DNA of 5,600 bases from Bacillota bacterium (GCA_017577925.1 PKQU01000134.1:1-5600), one strand, 5' to 3'; positions 1 through 5,600 are shown, numbered from the stretch's first letter. Notes: generated by a model from the letters alone, not told the origin. Translations and numbers: made by a program.

Positions 1-2
1 CC

Positions 3-740
3 TCACGACGCGGTGTCTCCCTGCAGCCGCCGCCATTCCGCCAGGGGCTTGAGCTGTTCCAGCCGGTCGCCGAGCTTCTCCCAATCGATGCGGGAGGGCT
101 GCGGCGGCCGGTTTTTTGTGTGGATGACGCGGGTGGGCGTGACGATCACGTCGACGGCGATGTCGTGGTCATCGTGGGGGAGGCGGATGCCGAGGGGGTG
201 ATCCGGGCTGTCCACCACCTGCAGGTCGTGCACGGCGGTCACCACTGGCGTGTCGGGTGTAAGCTTGCCCAGTTCACAGAGGAGAGCAAATTCCAGGTCG
301 CCGTAGCCTTCCCCCTTTCCGACCCGTACCCCGCGATGGTCGACGGCAACGCTGCCTGCAACCACCAGATCGATCGGCTCGATGGCGGTCACGGGCACTT
401 CTCGCCCATACGCCTGAAAGTGGGCCAGCGACGTGGCCTTCCGCTCTTTTCCCGGTGGCACATCCCGGAGGACGACAAAGCCGCCGGCCAGGCGCGGGGT
501 GGGCATGTACAGGGTCTTGCCGTCACGTAGGACCATGGTACGGATGGGGTGCAGAGGGGCATCCGGCCCCACTTTCACCACACGGGCACGCTGGTACACG
601 TCGAGCTGGCGGAGGCGGGCGGCCGCCTGCGCTGCGCCGCGGAAGTTGGGAATCCGTCCATGGACCGGCTTGGGAAAGGCGGCTTGACCGGTGCGGGTAA
701 GCTCGTCCCATATCCATTGGCGGATGCGTGCTTTGTCCAT
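3..740 (-). CDS. 5-formyltetrahydrofolate cyclo-ligase family protein (MTHFSD-like)
   Basis: Complete 245-aa cytosolic protein. The family (5-formyl-THF cyclo-ligase, MTHFS/COG0212) uses ATP to convert 5-formyl-THF to 5,10-methenyl-THF in one-carbon metabolism. Visible support: a basic N-terminal helix (KARIRQWIWDEL, residues 3-14); the phosphate/folate-binding glycine motif GKGEGYGDLE at 141-150, which corresponds to the GxGxGYYD motif of classical MTHFS; the following strand VVTAVHDLQV (166-175); and a C-terminal VIVTPTRVI segment (198-206) before a charged tail. The motif has Gly in place of the second Tyr and continues as DLE, which resembles the MTHFSD-type branch (GKGEGxxDLE) more than classical MTHFS of about 190 aa, so cyclo-ligase activity itself is inferred. 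ATG 738-740 is preceded by AGGGAGGAG at good spacing. The gene is divergent from the methylmalonyl-CoA genes and has no obvious functional tie to them. Confidence 0.85.
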   Translation of the reverse strand: MDKARIRQWIWDELTRTGQAAFPKPVHGRIPNFRGAAQAAARLRQLDVYQRARVVKVGPDAPLHPIRTMVLRDGKTLYMPTPRLAGGFVVLRDVPPGKERKATSLAHFQAYGREVPVTAIEPIDLVVAGSVAVDHRGVRVGKGEGYGDLEFALLCELGKLTPDTPVVTAVHDLQVVDSPDHPLGIRLPHDDHDIAVDVIVTPTRVIHTKNRPPQPSRIDWEKLGDRLEQLKPLAEWRRLQGDTAS

Positions 741-744
741 GGGG

Positions 745-754
745 TCTCCTCCCT
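745..754 (-). promoter_or_regulatory. Ribosome binding site of the cyclo-ligase family gene
   Basis: Read on the minus strand this is AGGGAGGAGA, ending 4 nt before the ATG at 740-738; the GGAGG core sits about 7 nt away. It is a near-consensus Shine-Dalgarno sequence and fixes the start of the left gene. Confidence 0.75.
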
Positions 755-809
755 GTGACCATTTCGTGCAGCGCGCTCCTTTTCCGTCCGAAAGGCGGGC
801 GCGGCTACC

Positions 810-836
810 CCTCTATTGTAGCGCCGCCGGTAGAGG
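810..836. repeat. Short inverted repeat in the divergent intergenic region
   Basis: CCTCTA (810-815) and TAGAGG (831-836) are perfect inverted arms around a 15-nt GC-rich spacer. On the minus strand the sequence TACAAT (820-815), a possible -10 element for the left gene, overlaps one arm. It could be an operator or a weak leader hairpin. Six-base arms are short enough to occur by chance, and no U-tract follows, so it is not a terminator. Confidence 0.25.
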
Positions 837-854
837 ACATACCACAGAGACCTG

Positions 855-880
855 GTTTGTGTTATCATAATTTCGTAAAA
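855..880 (+). promoter_or_regulatory. Candidate extended -10 promoter for the methylmalonyl-CoA operon
   Basis: This lies in an AT-rich island (about 855-905) in otherwise GC-rich DNA. TGTTATCAT at 860-868 fits an extended -10 (TG-n-TATCAT, five of six matches to TATAAT). No good TTGACA-like -35 is present at 16-18 nt spacing, which is tolerated by extended -10 promoters. Transcription would begin near 875, leaving a leader of roughly 60 nt before the ATG at 934. The core TTATCATAA is nearly palindromic, so the minus-strand reading TATGAT (869-864) might also serve the left gene. Confidence 0.4.
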
Positions 881-911
881 CATTGTTCATTTCGATAAAA
901 ACTGAAGAGAC

Positions 912-919
912 GGAAGGGG
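912..919 (+). promoter_or_regulatory. Probable ribosome binding site of the mutase large chain
   Basis: GGAAGGGG is the only purine-rich Shine-Dalgarno-like stretch ahead of the mutase. It lies 14 nt before ATG 934, which is longer than usual. The alternative start TTG 883 has no such sequence in front of it. Confidence 0.4.
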
Positions 920-933
920 CGTGGCACACGGTC

Positions 934-2586
934 ATGGCCGGCGATACGTTTGATACGCGTTATGCGTCATGGAAAGCGACGACGGCGGAACTGCTGAAAA
1001 AGGTTCCCGAACGAAAAGACGTGTTCACCACCCTGTCAGGGATCGAGGTCGAGCGGCTGTACCTGCCGAAGAATCCAGACGAAGCGTATCTCGAAAAATT
1101 GGGTTTCCCAGGGGAATACCCGTTTACCCGCGGCATCCAGCCCACGATGTACCGTGGGCGGCTCTGGACCATGCGCCAGTACGCGGGCTTTGGCACGGCG
1201 GAAGAGACGAACCGCCGCTTTCGCTACCTCCTCGAACAGGGGCAGACCGGGCTGTCCGTCGCCTTCGACCTACCGACGCAGATCGGCTACGACTCCGACC
1301 ATCCGATGGCCATGGGCGAAGTGGGAAAGGTGGGGGTGGCCATTGACTCCCTGCTCGACATGGAGGCGCTGTTTGAGGGGATCCCCCTCGACCGCGTCAG
1401 CACGTCGATGACGATCAACGCGCCGGCAGCCATCTTGCTGGCCATGTACATCGCCGTGGGCGAGAAGCAGGGCGTGCCGGCCGACAAGCTGGCCGGGACG
1501 ATCCAGAACGACATCCTGAAAGAGTACATCGCCCGTGGCACGTACATTTTCCCGCCCAAGCCGTCGATGCGCCTCATCACCGACATCTTCGCCTATTGCA
1601 GCGCCCACGTGCCGAAGTGGAACACGATCTCAATCAGCGGCTACCACATCCGCGAAGCCGGTTCCACGGCGGTGCAGGAGGTGGCCTTTACCCTGGCCAA
1701 TGCCATCGCCTACGTCGAAGCGGCCATTGCGGCGGGGCTCGAGGTGGACCAGTTCGCGCCACGCCTGGCCTTCTTCTTCAACGCCCATAACCACTTCTTT
1801 GAGGAGATCGCCAAGTTCCGCGCCGCGCGCCGCATGTGGGCCAAGATCATGAAGGAACGCTTCGGGGCGAAGAATCCGCGCTCGATGATGCTGCGCTTCC
1901 ACACCCAGACCGGCGGCTCGACGCTCACGGCCCAGCAGCCCGACAACAACATCGTACGCGTCGCGTTGCAGGCGCTGGCTGCGGTGCTGGGCGGCACGCA
2001 GAGCTTGCACACCAATGCCCGTGACGAGGCGCTGGCCCTGCCAACGGAGGAGTCGGCGCGCATTGCCCTGCGCACGCAGCAGATCATCGCCTACGAGACG
2101 GGCGTCGCCGACACCGTCGACCCCTTGGGCGGCTCTTACTTCGTGGAGGCCCTCACCGACCGCATCGAGGAGGAAGCGTGGGCCTACATCCGCAAGATCG
2201 ACGAGCTGGGCGGTGCGGTGGCGGCCATCGAGCAGGGCTTCCCGCAGCGGGAGATCCGCAAAGCGGCCTACGAAACGCAACGGAAGATCGAATCCGGCGA
2301 GCTGGTGGTTGTCGGGGTCAACAAGTTCCGCATCGAAAACGAAAAGCAGCCGGAGCTGTTGCGGGTCGATCCGGCCATCGCTGAAAAGCAGAAAGCGAAG
2401 CTGGAGCGCCTGCGCCAAACGCGCGACAACGCCCTCGCCGCCAAGCGCCTGGAAGCGCTCCGCAAGGCGGTGCGCGGGACAGACAACCTCATGCCCTACA
2501 TCCTCGATGCGGTTCGCGCCTATTGCACGGTAGGGGAGATCTGCGGCGTGCTGCGCGAGGAATTTGGCGAGTATCAGGGGGTGTGA
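934..2586 (+). CDS. mcmA1: Methylmalonyl-CoA mutase, catalytic large chain (split type, no B12 domain)
   Basis: 550 aa. With the adenosylcobalamin-binding chain it isomerises (R)-methylmalonyl-CoA and succinyl-CoA by a radical mechanism in the cytosol. The protein is the substrate-binding TIM-barrel half only; it stops after the barrel-linker region (FGEYQGV), and the B12 domain is supplied by the next gene. Recognisable segments: SGIEVERLY (35-43), PTMYRGRLWTMRQYAGFGTA, SVAFDLPTQIGYDSD, TIQNDILKEYIARGTYIFPP, ISISGYHIREAG, FAPRLAFFFN, TQSLHTNARDEALALPT and VDPLGGSYFVE. Known Propionibacterium active-site residues map as Thr77=T71, Arg82=R76, Tyr89=Y83, Gln197=Q191, Arg207=R201 and His244=H238. 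Tyr89 plus Arg207 mark methylmalonyl-CoA mutases; isobutyryl-CoA mutases have Phe and Gln there. ATG 934 was chosen because homologues have only about 25-30 residues before the ERKxxFTTLSG motif; an in-frame TTG at 883 would add 17 residues but lacks a ribosome binding site and lies only about 8 nt after the predicted transcription start. Confidence 0.95.
   Translation: MAGDTFDTRYASWKATTAELLKKVPERKDVFTTLSGIEVERLYLPKNPDEAYLEKLGFPGEYPFTRGIQPTMYRGRLWTMRQYAGFGTAEETNRRFRYLLEQGQTGLSVAFDLPTQIGYDSDHPMAMGEVGKVGVAIDSLLDMEALFEGIPLDRVSTSMTINAPAAILLAMYIAVGEKQGVPADKLAGTIQNDILKEYIARGTYIFPPKPSMRLITDIFAYCSAHVPKWNTISISGYHIREAGSTAVQEVAFTLANAIAYVEAAIAAGLEVDQFAPRLAFFFNAHNHFFEEIAKFRAARRMWAKIMKERFGAKNPRSMMLRFHTQTGGSTLTAQQPDNNIVRVALQALAAVLGGTQSLHTNARDEALALPTEESARIALRTQQIIAYETGVADTVDPLGGSYFVEALTDRIEEEAWAYIRKIDELGGAVAAIEQGFPQREIRKAAYETQRKIESGELVVVGVNKFRIENEKQPELLRVDPAIAEKQKAKLERLRQTRDNALAAKRLEALRKAVRGTDNLMPYILDAVRAYCTVGEICGVLREEFGEYQGV
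2576..2583 (+). promoter_or_regulatory. Ribosome binding site of the B12-domain/epimerase gene
   Basis: AGGGGGTG lies inside the last codons of the mutase gene, 6 nt before ATG 2590, and matches AGGAGGTG at all but one base. It supports this start and translational coupling across the 3-nt gap. Confidence 0.65.
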
Positions 2587-2589
2587 CCC

Positions 2590-3453
2590 ATGCATCGGGA
2601 GACGATCCGCGTGCTAATTGGAAAACCAGGGCTTGACGGTCACGACCGCGGGGCGCTGGTCATTGCCCAGGCGCTTCGCGATGCGGGGATGGAAGTGGTG
2701 TACACCGGGCTGCGGCAGACGCCGGCGCAGATCGTCAGCGCGGCGATCCAGGAAGACGTCGATGTGATTGGCCTATCGTGCCTTTCCGGGGCGCACAACG
2801 AGCTTTTCCCCGAAGTGGTGCGCCTTCTGAAAGAGCAGGGGGCCGACGACATTCCCGTGATCGGCGGGGGGACCATTCCGGAGGAGGACATCCCCTTCCT
2901 GCAGGCAAATGGCATCCGCCGTGTCTTCACCCCCGGTACGCCGACGAGCGAGATCGTATCCTGTATTCGCGAGCTGGTGGCGGAACGGCGCGGCGAAAAG
3001 CCGGCGGAACCGGTCATGCCGTCGCCGAAGAAAATCGCCCACGTGGCCATCGCCGTGCGGAACCTCGATGCGGCCGTGCGCACGTACACCGAGCTGCTCG
3101 GATTTCGCCTGCTCGGCACGGAGACGGTGGAGAGCGAAAAGGTGCGCGTGGCCTTTCTCGCGATCGGGGAAAGCCGCCTCGAGCTCTTGGAGCCCACCGA
3201 CCCGTCGTCGCCGGTGGCCAAGTTCCTGGAGACGCACGGCGAAGGCATTCACCACATCGCCTTTGAGGTGGAGGATATTGAGGGGCGTCTTGCTGCCCTG
3301 AAGCGAGCGAACGCTCAGTTGATTCACGAGACGCCCAAAGCCGGCGCCGGCGGGCACCGCATCGCTTTCCTCCATCCGCGGACAGCCCACGGTGTGCTGA
3401 TTGAGCTGTGTGAACCCCATGGGGAAGTAGATGTGCACAAGCGACAGGCATGA
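2590..3453 (+). CDS. Fusion: methylmalonyl-CoA mutase B12-binding chain + methylmalonyl-CoA epimerase
   Basis: One uninterrupted 287-aa frame carrying two enzymes. Residues about 4-132 are a cobalamin-binding Rossmann domain: KPGLDGHDRG at 12-21 holds the D16-x-H18-x-x-G21 motif whose His replaces the lower cobalt ligand, followed by GLSCLSG (61-67) and VIGGGTIP (90-97). Residues about 147-276 are a vicinal-oxygen-chelate methylmalonyl-CoA epimerase that interconverts (S)- and (R)-methylmalonyl-CoA. By alignment with the P. shermanii enzyme (His12, Gln65, His91, Glu141), the metal ligands are H151, E198, H222 and E272. A short Pro/Lys/Glu-rich linker (133-148) joins them. Both halves have full family length (about 130-140 aa each) and intact motifs, so both should be active. 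The B12 half should pair with the upstream large chain to form the mutase. These are usually separate genes; I infer a real fusion since no stop or frame change occurs at the junction. An ATG at 3016 (M143) could be a relic or internal start. Confidence 0.93.
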   Translation: MHRETIRVLIGKPGLDGHDRGALVIAQALRDAGMEVVYTGLRQTPAQIVSAAIQEDVDVIGLSCLSGAHNELFPEVVRLLKEQGADDIPVIGGGTIPEEDIPFLQANGIRRVFTPGTPTSEIVSCIRELVAERRGEKPAEPVMPSPKKIAHVAIAVRNLDAAVRTYTELLGFRLLGTETVESEKVRVAFLAIGESRLELLEPTDPSSPVAKFLETHGEGIHHIAFEVEDIEGRLAALKRANAQLIHETPKAGAGGHRIAFLHPRTAHGVLIELCEPHGEVDVHKRQA

Positions 3454-3480
3454 GGGCACGAACGAACGCGAACAATGGTC

Positions 3481-3488
3481 GGAGGTGG
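3481..3488 (+). promoter_or_regulatory. Ribosome binding site fixing the GTG start of the carboxyltransferase gene
   Basis: GGAGGTGG is a near-perfect Shine-Dalgarno sequence with the GGAGG core 8 nt before GTG 3494. It decides against the in-frame ATG at 3431, which would overlap the preceding gene and add 21 residues outside the conserved domain. Confidence 0.75.
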
Positions 3489-3493
3489 ATGCG

Positions 3494-5077
3494 GTGAACC
3501 CGACAACGATGACCGATCCCCAAGCCGCGATGTATGAGAAGATCGATGACCTGTACGAGCGCAAGCGCAAGATCGAGCTGGGCGGCGGCGAGGAGAAGAT
3601 TGCTGCCCAGCACGCCCGCGGCAAGCTGACGGCCCGTGAGCGCATCGACCTCTTGCTCGACCCGGATACCTTTGTCGAGCTGAATCCCTTCGTCACCCAC
3701 CGGGCCACCCAGTTCGGCATGGACAATGTGGAAGCGCCCGGCGAAGGGGTGGTGACCGGCTACGGCAAGATCCACGGCCGTCCGGTGTACGTCTTCGCCC
3801 AGGACTTCACCGTGTTCGGCGGGGCCCTCGGCGAGATGCACGCCCTGAAGATCGCCCGCATCATGGACCTGGCGGCCAAGAACGGCGCGCCGGTGATCGG
3901 GCTGAACGATTCTGGCGGGGCCCGCATTCAGGAAGGGGTCATTTCCCTCGACGGCTACGGGCACGTGTTTTACCGCAATGCCATTTATTCGGGCGCCATC
4001 CCGCAAATTTCCGTGATCATGGGCCCCTGCGCCGGGGGTGCCGTCTACTCGCCGGCGCTGACCGACTTCGTGTTCATGGTGGAGAACACCAGCCAGATGT
4101 TTATTACCGGGCCCAAGGTGATCCAGACGGTGACCGGGGAGCGCCTCACCGCCGAAGAACTGGGCGGGGCCCGCGTCCACGCCACCAAGAGCGGGAACGT
4201 CCATTTCACCGCGCCCAGCGAATCGGACGTCCTGGAGATGGTGCGCAAGCTTCTCTCGTACCTGCCGCAAAACTGTCGGGAACGGCCGCCGGCGGTGCCC
4301 TACACGGTGACCAAGCGCGACGCGTGGATCGAGGAGCTGGCCGACGTGGTCCCCGTGGAGGGGACGAAGGCCTACGACGTGCACAAGGTGATCGATCTCG
4401 TCGTCGACGAGGGGAGTTTCTTCGAGGTGCATGCCCAGTTTGCCCGCAATGTTGTCGTGGGCCTGGCCCGCATCGCCGGCGAGGTAGTGGGGATTGTGGC
4501 CAACCAGCCCAAGGTGATGGCCGGCGGGCTGGACATCGACGCTTCCGACAAGCTGGCCCGTTTCGTTCGCTTCTGCGACGCCTTCAACATCCCGCTGGTA
4601 ACCTTTGTCGACGTGACGGGCTTCTTCCCCGGTGTCAACCAGGAGCACGGCGGGATCATCCGCCACGGGGCGAAGATCCTGTACGCCTATTCCGAGGCGA
4701 CGGTGCCGAAGATCACCGTCATCCTGCGCAAGGCCTACGGTGGCGCCTATGTGGCGATGAACAGCAAGGCCATCGGCGCCGACGTGGTGTATGCCTGGCC
4801 CTGCGCGGAAATCGCCGTCATGGGGCCCGAAGGGGCGGCCAACGTCATCTTTGCCAAGGAGATCGCCGAGTCGCCCAACCCCGAGGCCACGCGCGCGCAA
4901 AAGATTGCCGAGTACCGCCGTCTGTTCGCCAATCCATACGTGGCCGCGTCCCACGGCATGGTGGACGACGTGATCGATCCGCGCGAAACGCGCCTCAAGC
5001 TGATCCAGGCCCTGGAGATGCTCCGCGACAAGCAGGAGAGCCGCCCGGCCAAGAAGCACAGCAACTTGCCACTGTAA
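3494..5077 (+). CDS. Acyl-CoA carboxylase carboxyltransferase (beta) subunit, PccB/MmdA family
   Basis: 527 aa with the GTG start; family members are about 510-530 aa. It moves a carboxyl group between carboxybiotin on a carrier protein and an acyl-CoA. In this operon it most likely makes (S)-methylmalonyl-CoA from propionyl-CoA, or acts in reverse as in methylmalonyl-CoA decarboxylase. The two crotonase-like halves are visible. N-terminal half: KLTARERIDLLLD (44-56), GGALGEMHALK (109-119), DSGGARIQEG (139-148) and oxyanion-hole residues G182-A183 in GPCAGGAVYSPAL. C-terminal half: DVTGFFPGVNQEHGGIIRHG (373-392), KAYGGAYVAMNSK (413-425) with the second oxyanion hole G417-A418, and WPCAEIAVMGPEGAAN. 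V420 occupies the position of Asp422 of Streptomyces PccB, a known acyl-chain specificity residue, so the exact substrate is uncertain. It starts 40 nt after the fusion gene. The biotin carboxylase and carrier subunits are not in the window. Confidence 0.93.
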   Translation: MNPTTMTDPQAAMYEKIDDLYERKRKIELGGGEEKIAAQHARGKLTARERIDLLLDPDTFVELNPFVTHRATQFGMDNVEAPGEGVVTGYGKIHGRPVYVFAQDFTVFGGALGEMHALKIARIMDLAAKNGAPVIGLNDSGGARIQEGVISLDGYGHVFYRNAIYSGAIPQISVIMGPCAGGAVYSPALTDFVFMVENTSQMFITGPKVIQTVTGERLTAEELGGARVHATKSGNVHFTAPSESDVLEMVRKLLSYLPQNCRERPPAVPYTVTKRDAWIEELADVVPVEGTKAYDVHKVIDLVVDEGSFFEVHAQFARNVVVGLARIAGEVVGIVANQPKVMAGGLDIDASDKLARFVRFCDAFNIPLVTFVDVTGFFPGVNQEHGGIIRHGAKILYAYSEATVPKITVILRKAYGGAYVAMNSKAIGADVVYAWPCAEIAVMGPEGAANVIFAKEIAESPNPEATRAQKIAEYRRLFANPYVAASHGMVDDVIDPRETRLKLIQALEMLRDKQESRPAKKHSNLPL

Positions 5078-5166
5078 TGAAAAAAGACGAAATTCGTCGA
5101 CAAATCGCGAAACAGGAGAGGGGAAGGGGTACATGGCCGCGTTGGAAAAGGCGATCACATGGCTGA
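5077..5166 (+). CDS. Possible 29-aa small ORF overlapping the carboxyltransferase stop
   Basis: The ATG shares a base with the preceding stop (TAATG at 5075-5079), a classic coupling arrangement. The frame runs 29 codons to a TGA at 5164-5166, overlapping the symporter start. It encodes a Lys/Arg-rich peptide beginning MKKDEIRRQIAKQERGRG, with no recognised domain. It has no ribosome binding site of its own beyond coupling, and its second half coincides with the symporter Shine-Dalgarno region and coding start. It is most likely chance or a translated leader; a truncated remnant of a small carboxylase accessory gene is possible but unsupported. Confidence 0.15.
   Translation: MKKDEIRRQIAKQERGRGTWPRWKRRSHG
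5114..5129 (+). promoter_or_regulatory. Purine-rich ribosome binding region of the symporter gene
   Basis: AGGAGAGGGGAAGGGG precedes ATG 5133. The GAGGGG part lies 9 nt and the AAGGGG part 3 nt from the start codon. The 55-nt gap between the carboxyltransferase stop and this ATG contains only a short GACGAAATTCGTC palindrome (5087-5099) and no terminator, so read-through is expected. Confidence 0.55.
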
Positions 5167-5600
5167 GCGACCTCGTGTGGGGGCCGCCGATGCTCGTACT
5201 GCTGGTGGGGACGGGCATCTTCCTCACCATTCGCCTGCGCCTGCTCCAGTTCTGGCAGCTTCCGTACGCCCTGAAGCTGGCCTTCTCGCGCAGGCAAGAC
5301 CACTCGTCGCAAGGGGATGTGACGCATTACGAGGCGTTGACCACGGCCTTGGCCGCGACGATCGGGACCGGGAACATTGCGGGCGTGGCCACCGCGGTGG
5401 CCACGGGCGGTCCCGGGGCGGTGTTCTGGATGTGGCTCACGGCCATCGTCGGGATGGCCACAAAGTACGCCGAGGCTGTTCTCGCCATCAAGTACCGGGT
5501 GCAGAACGACCGCGGGGAAATGTCCGGCGGCCCGATGTACTACATTGAGCGCGGGCTCGGGTGGAGGTGGCTGGCCGTCCTCTTCGCCGTCTTCGGCGCC
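5133..5600 (+). CDS. Sodium:alanine/glycine symporter, AGCS family (3' end outside window)
   Basis: The first 156 residues of a membrane protein that normally has about 450-500 aa and 10-11 transmembrane helices; the frame is open at the right edge. AGCS carriers import alanine or glycine with Na+ (or H+) across the cytoplasmic membrane. Visible support: a first hydrophobic helix around 19-33 (PMLVLLVGTGIFLTI); the family signature ATIGTGNIAGVATAVATGGP at about 75-94; FWMWLTAIVGMATKYAEAVLA at about 98-118, including the conserved MATKYAE; and SGGPMYYIERGLG at 131-143, the typical GGPMYYI loop before the next helix starting near 145. It has no cleavable signal peptide, as expected for this family. 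It lies 55 nt after the carboxyltransferase in the same direction and is probably co-transcribed. A link to propionyl-CoA metabolism is not obvious; amino acid uptake alongside amino acid catabolism is a guess. Substrate choice (Ala, Gly or other) cannot be read from this portion. Confidence 0.92.
   Translation, partial: MAALEKAITWLSDLVWGPPMLVLLVGTGIFLTIRLRLLQFWQLPYALKLAFSRRQDHSSQGDVTHYEALTTALAATIGTGNIAGVATAVATGGPGAVFWMWLTAIVGMATKYAEAVLAIKYRVQNDRGEMSGGPMYYIERGLGWRWLAVLFAVFGA

Noticed and set aside
120..530. Plus-strand frames opposite the cyclo-ligase family gene
   Set aside because: The minus-strand protein has the recognisable family motif, a strong ribosome binding site and full length; the plus-strand frames have none of these.
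1630..2595. 321-codon minus-strand frame opposite the mutase large chain
   Set aside because: It is the complement of conserved mutase coding sequence and shows no domain of its own; a GC-driven shadow.
3431..3493. Upstream in-frame ATG extension of the carboxyltransferase overlapping the fusion gene
   Set aside because: The near-perfect GGAGGTGG ahead of GTG 3494 and the family N-terminus both favour the later start. The extra 21 residues look unrelated to the domain.
2773..3726. 317-codon minus-strand frame opposite the fusion gene and the carboxyltransferase start
   Set aside because: It spans two real genes and their intergenic gap antisense, with no recognisable motif or matching ribosome binding site.
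5087..5099. GACGAAATTCGTC palindrome as a transcription terminator
   Set aside because: The stem is only 5-6 bp with a minimal loop, is not GC-rich, and has no following T-tract.
3014..5230. 738-codon open frame on the minus strand, antisense to the epimerase part and the carboxyltransferase
   Set aside because: It lies fully opposite genes with clear family motifs. Its translation is rich in His, Gly, Asp and Arg with no domain I recognise, typical of antisense frames in high-GC coding DNA.

Overview
The window reads as a high-GC (clearly above 60% by eye) bacterial chromosome segment. Strong Shine-Dalgarno sequences (AGGGAGGAG, AGGGGGTG, GGAGGTGG), a GTG start, a split methylmalonyl-CoA mutase and an AGCS-type symporter suggest a high-GC, possibly thermophilic Bacillota. 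This assignment is inference from style and gene content only.

Layout: a 5-formyltetrahydrofolate cyclo-ligase family gene lies on the minus strand at the left edge (3-740). It is divergent from a plus-strand gene set that fills the rest of the window. The intergenic and leader region (741-933) contains an AT-rich island with a plausible extended -10 promoter and a small inverted repeat. Then follow: the catalytic large chain of methylmalonyl-CoA mutase without its B12 domain (934-2586); a single ORF joining the mutase B12-binding chain to a methylmalonyl-CoA epimerase (2590-3453); a biotin-dependent acyl-CoA carboxylase carboxyltransferase subunit (3494-5077); and the first 156 codons of an AGCS-family sodium:alanine/glycine symporter (5133 to beyond 5600). 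Gaps between the plus-strand genes are 3, 40 and 55 nt with no visible terminator, so they look like one operon.

Together the three metabolic genes cover the route propionyl-CoA -> (S)-methylmalonyl-CoA -> (R)-methylmalonyl-CoA -> succinyl-CoA, used for odd-chain fatty acid, Val/Ile/Met and cholesterol-type catabolism, or its reverse. The biotin carboxylase, biotin carrier and MeaB-type mutase chaperone are not in the window.

The most notable item is the B12-domain/epimerase fusion, which joins two consecutive pathway steps in one chain. A second is a Val at the carboxyltransferase position where characterised propionyl-CoA carboxylases carry a specificity-determining Asp. Otherwise the window is ordinary core metabolism; I see no mobile element, CRISPR array, RNA gene or defence system.
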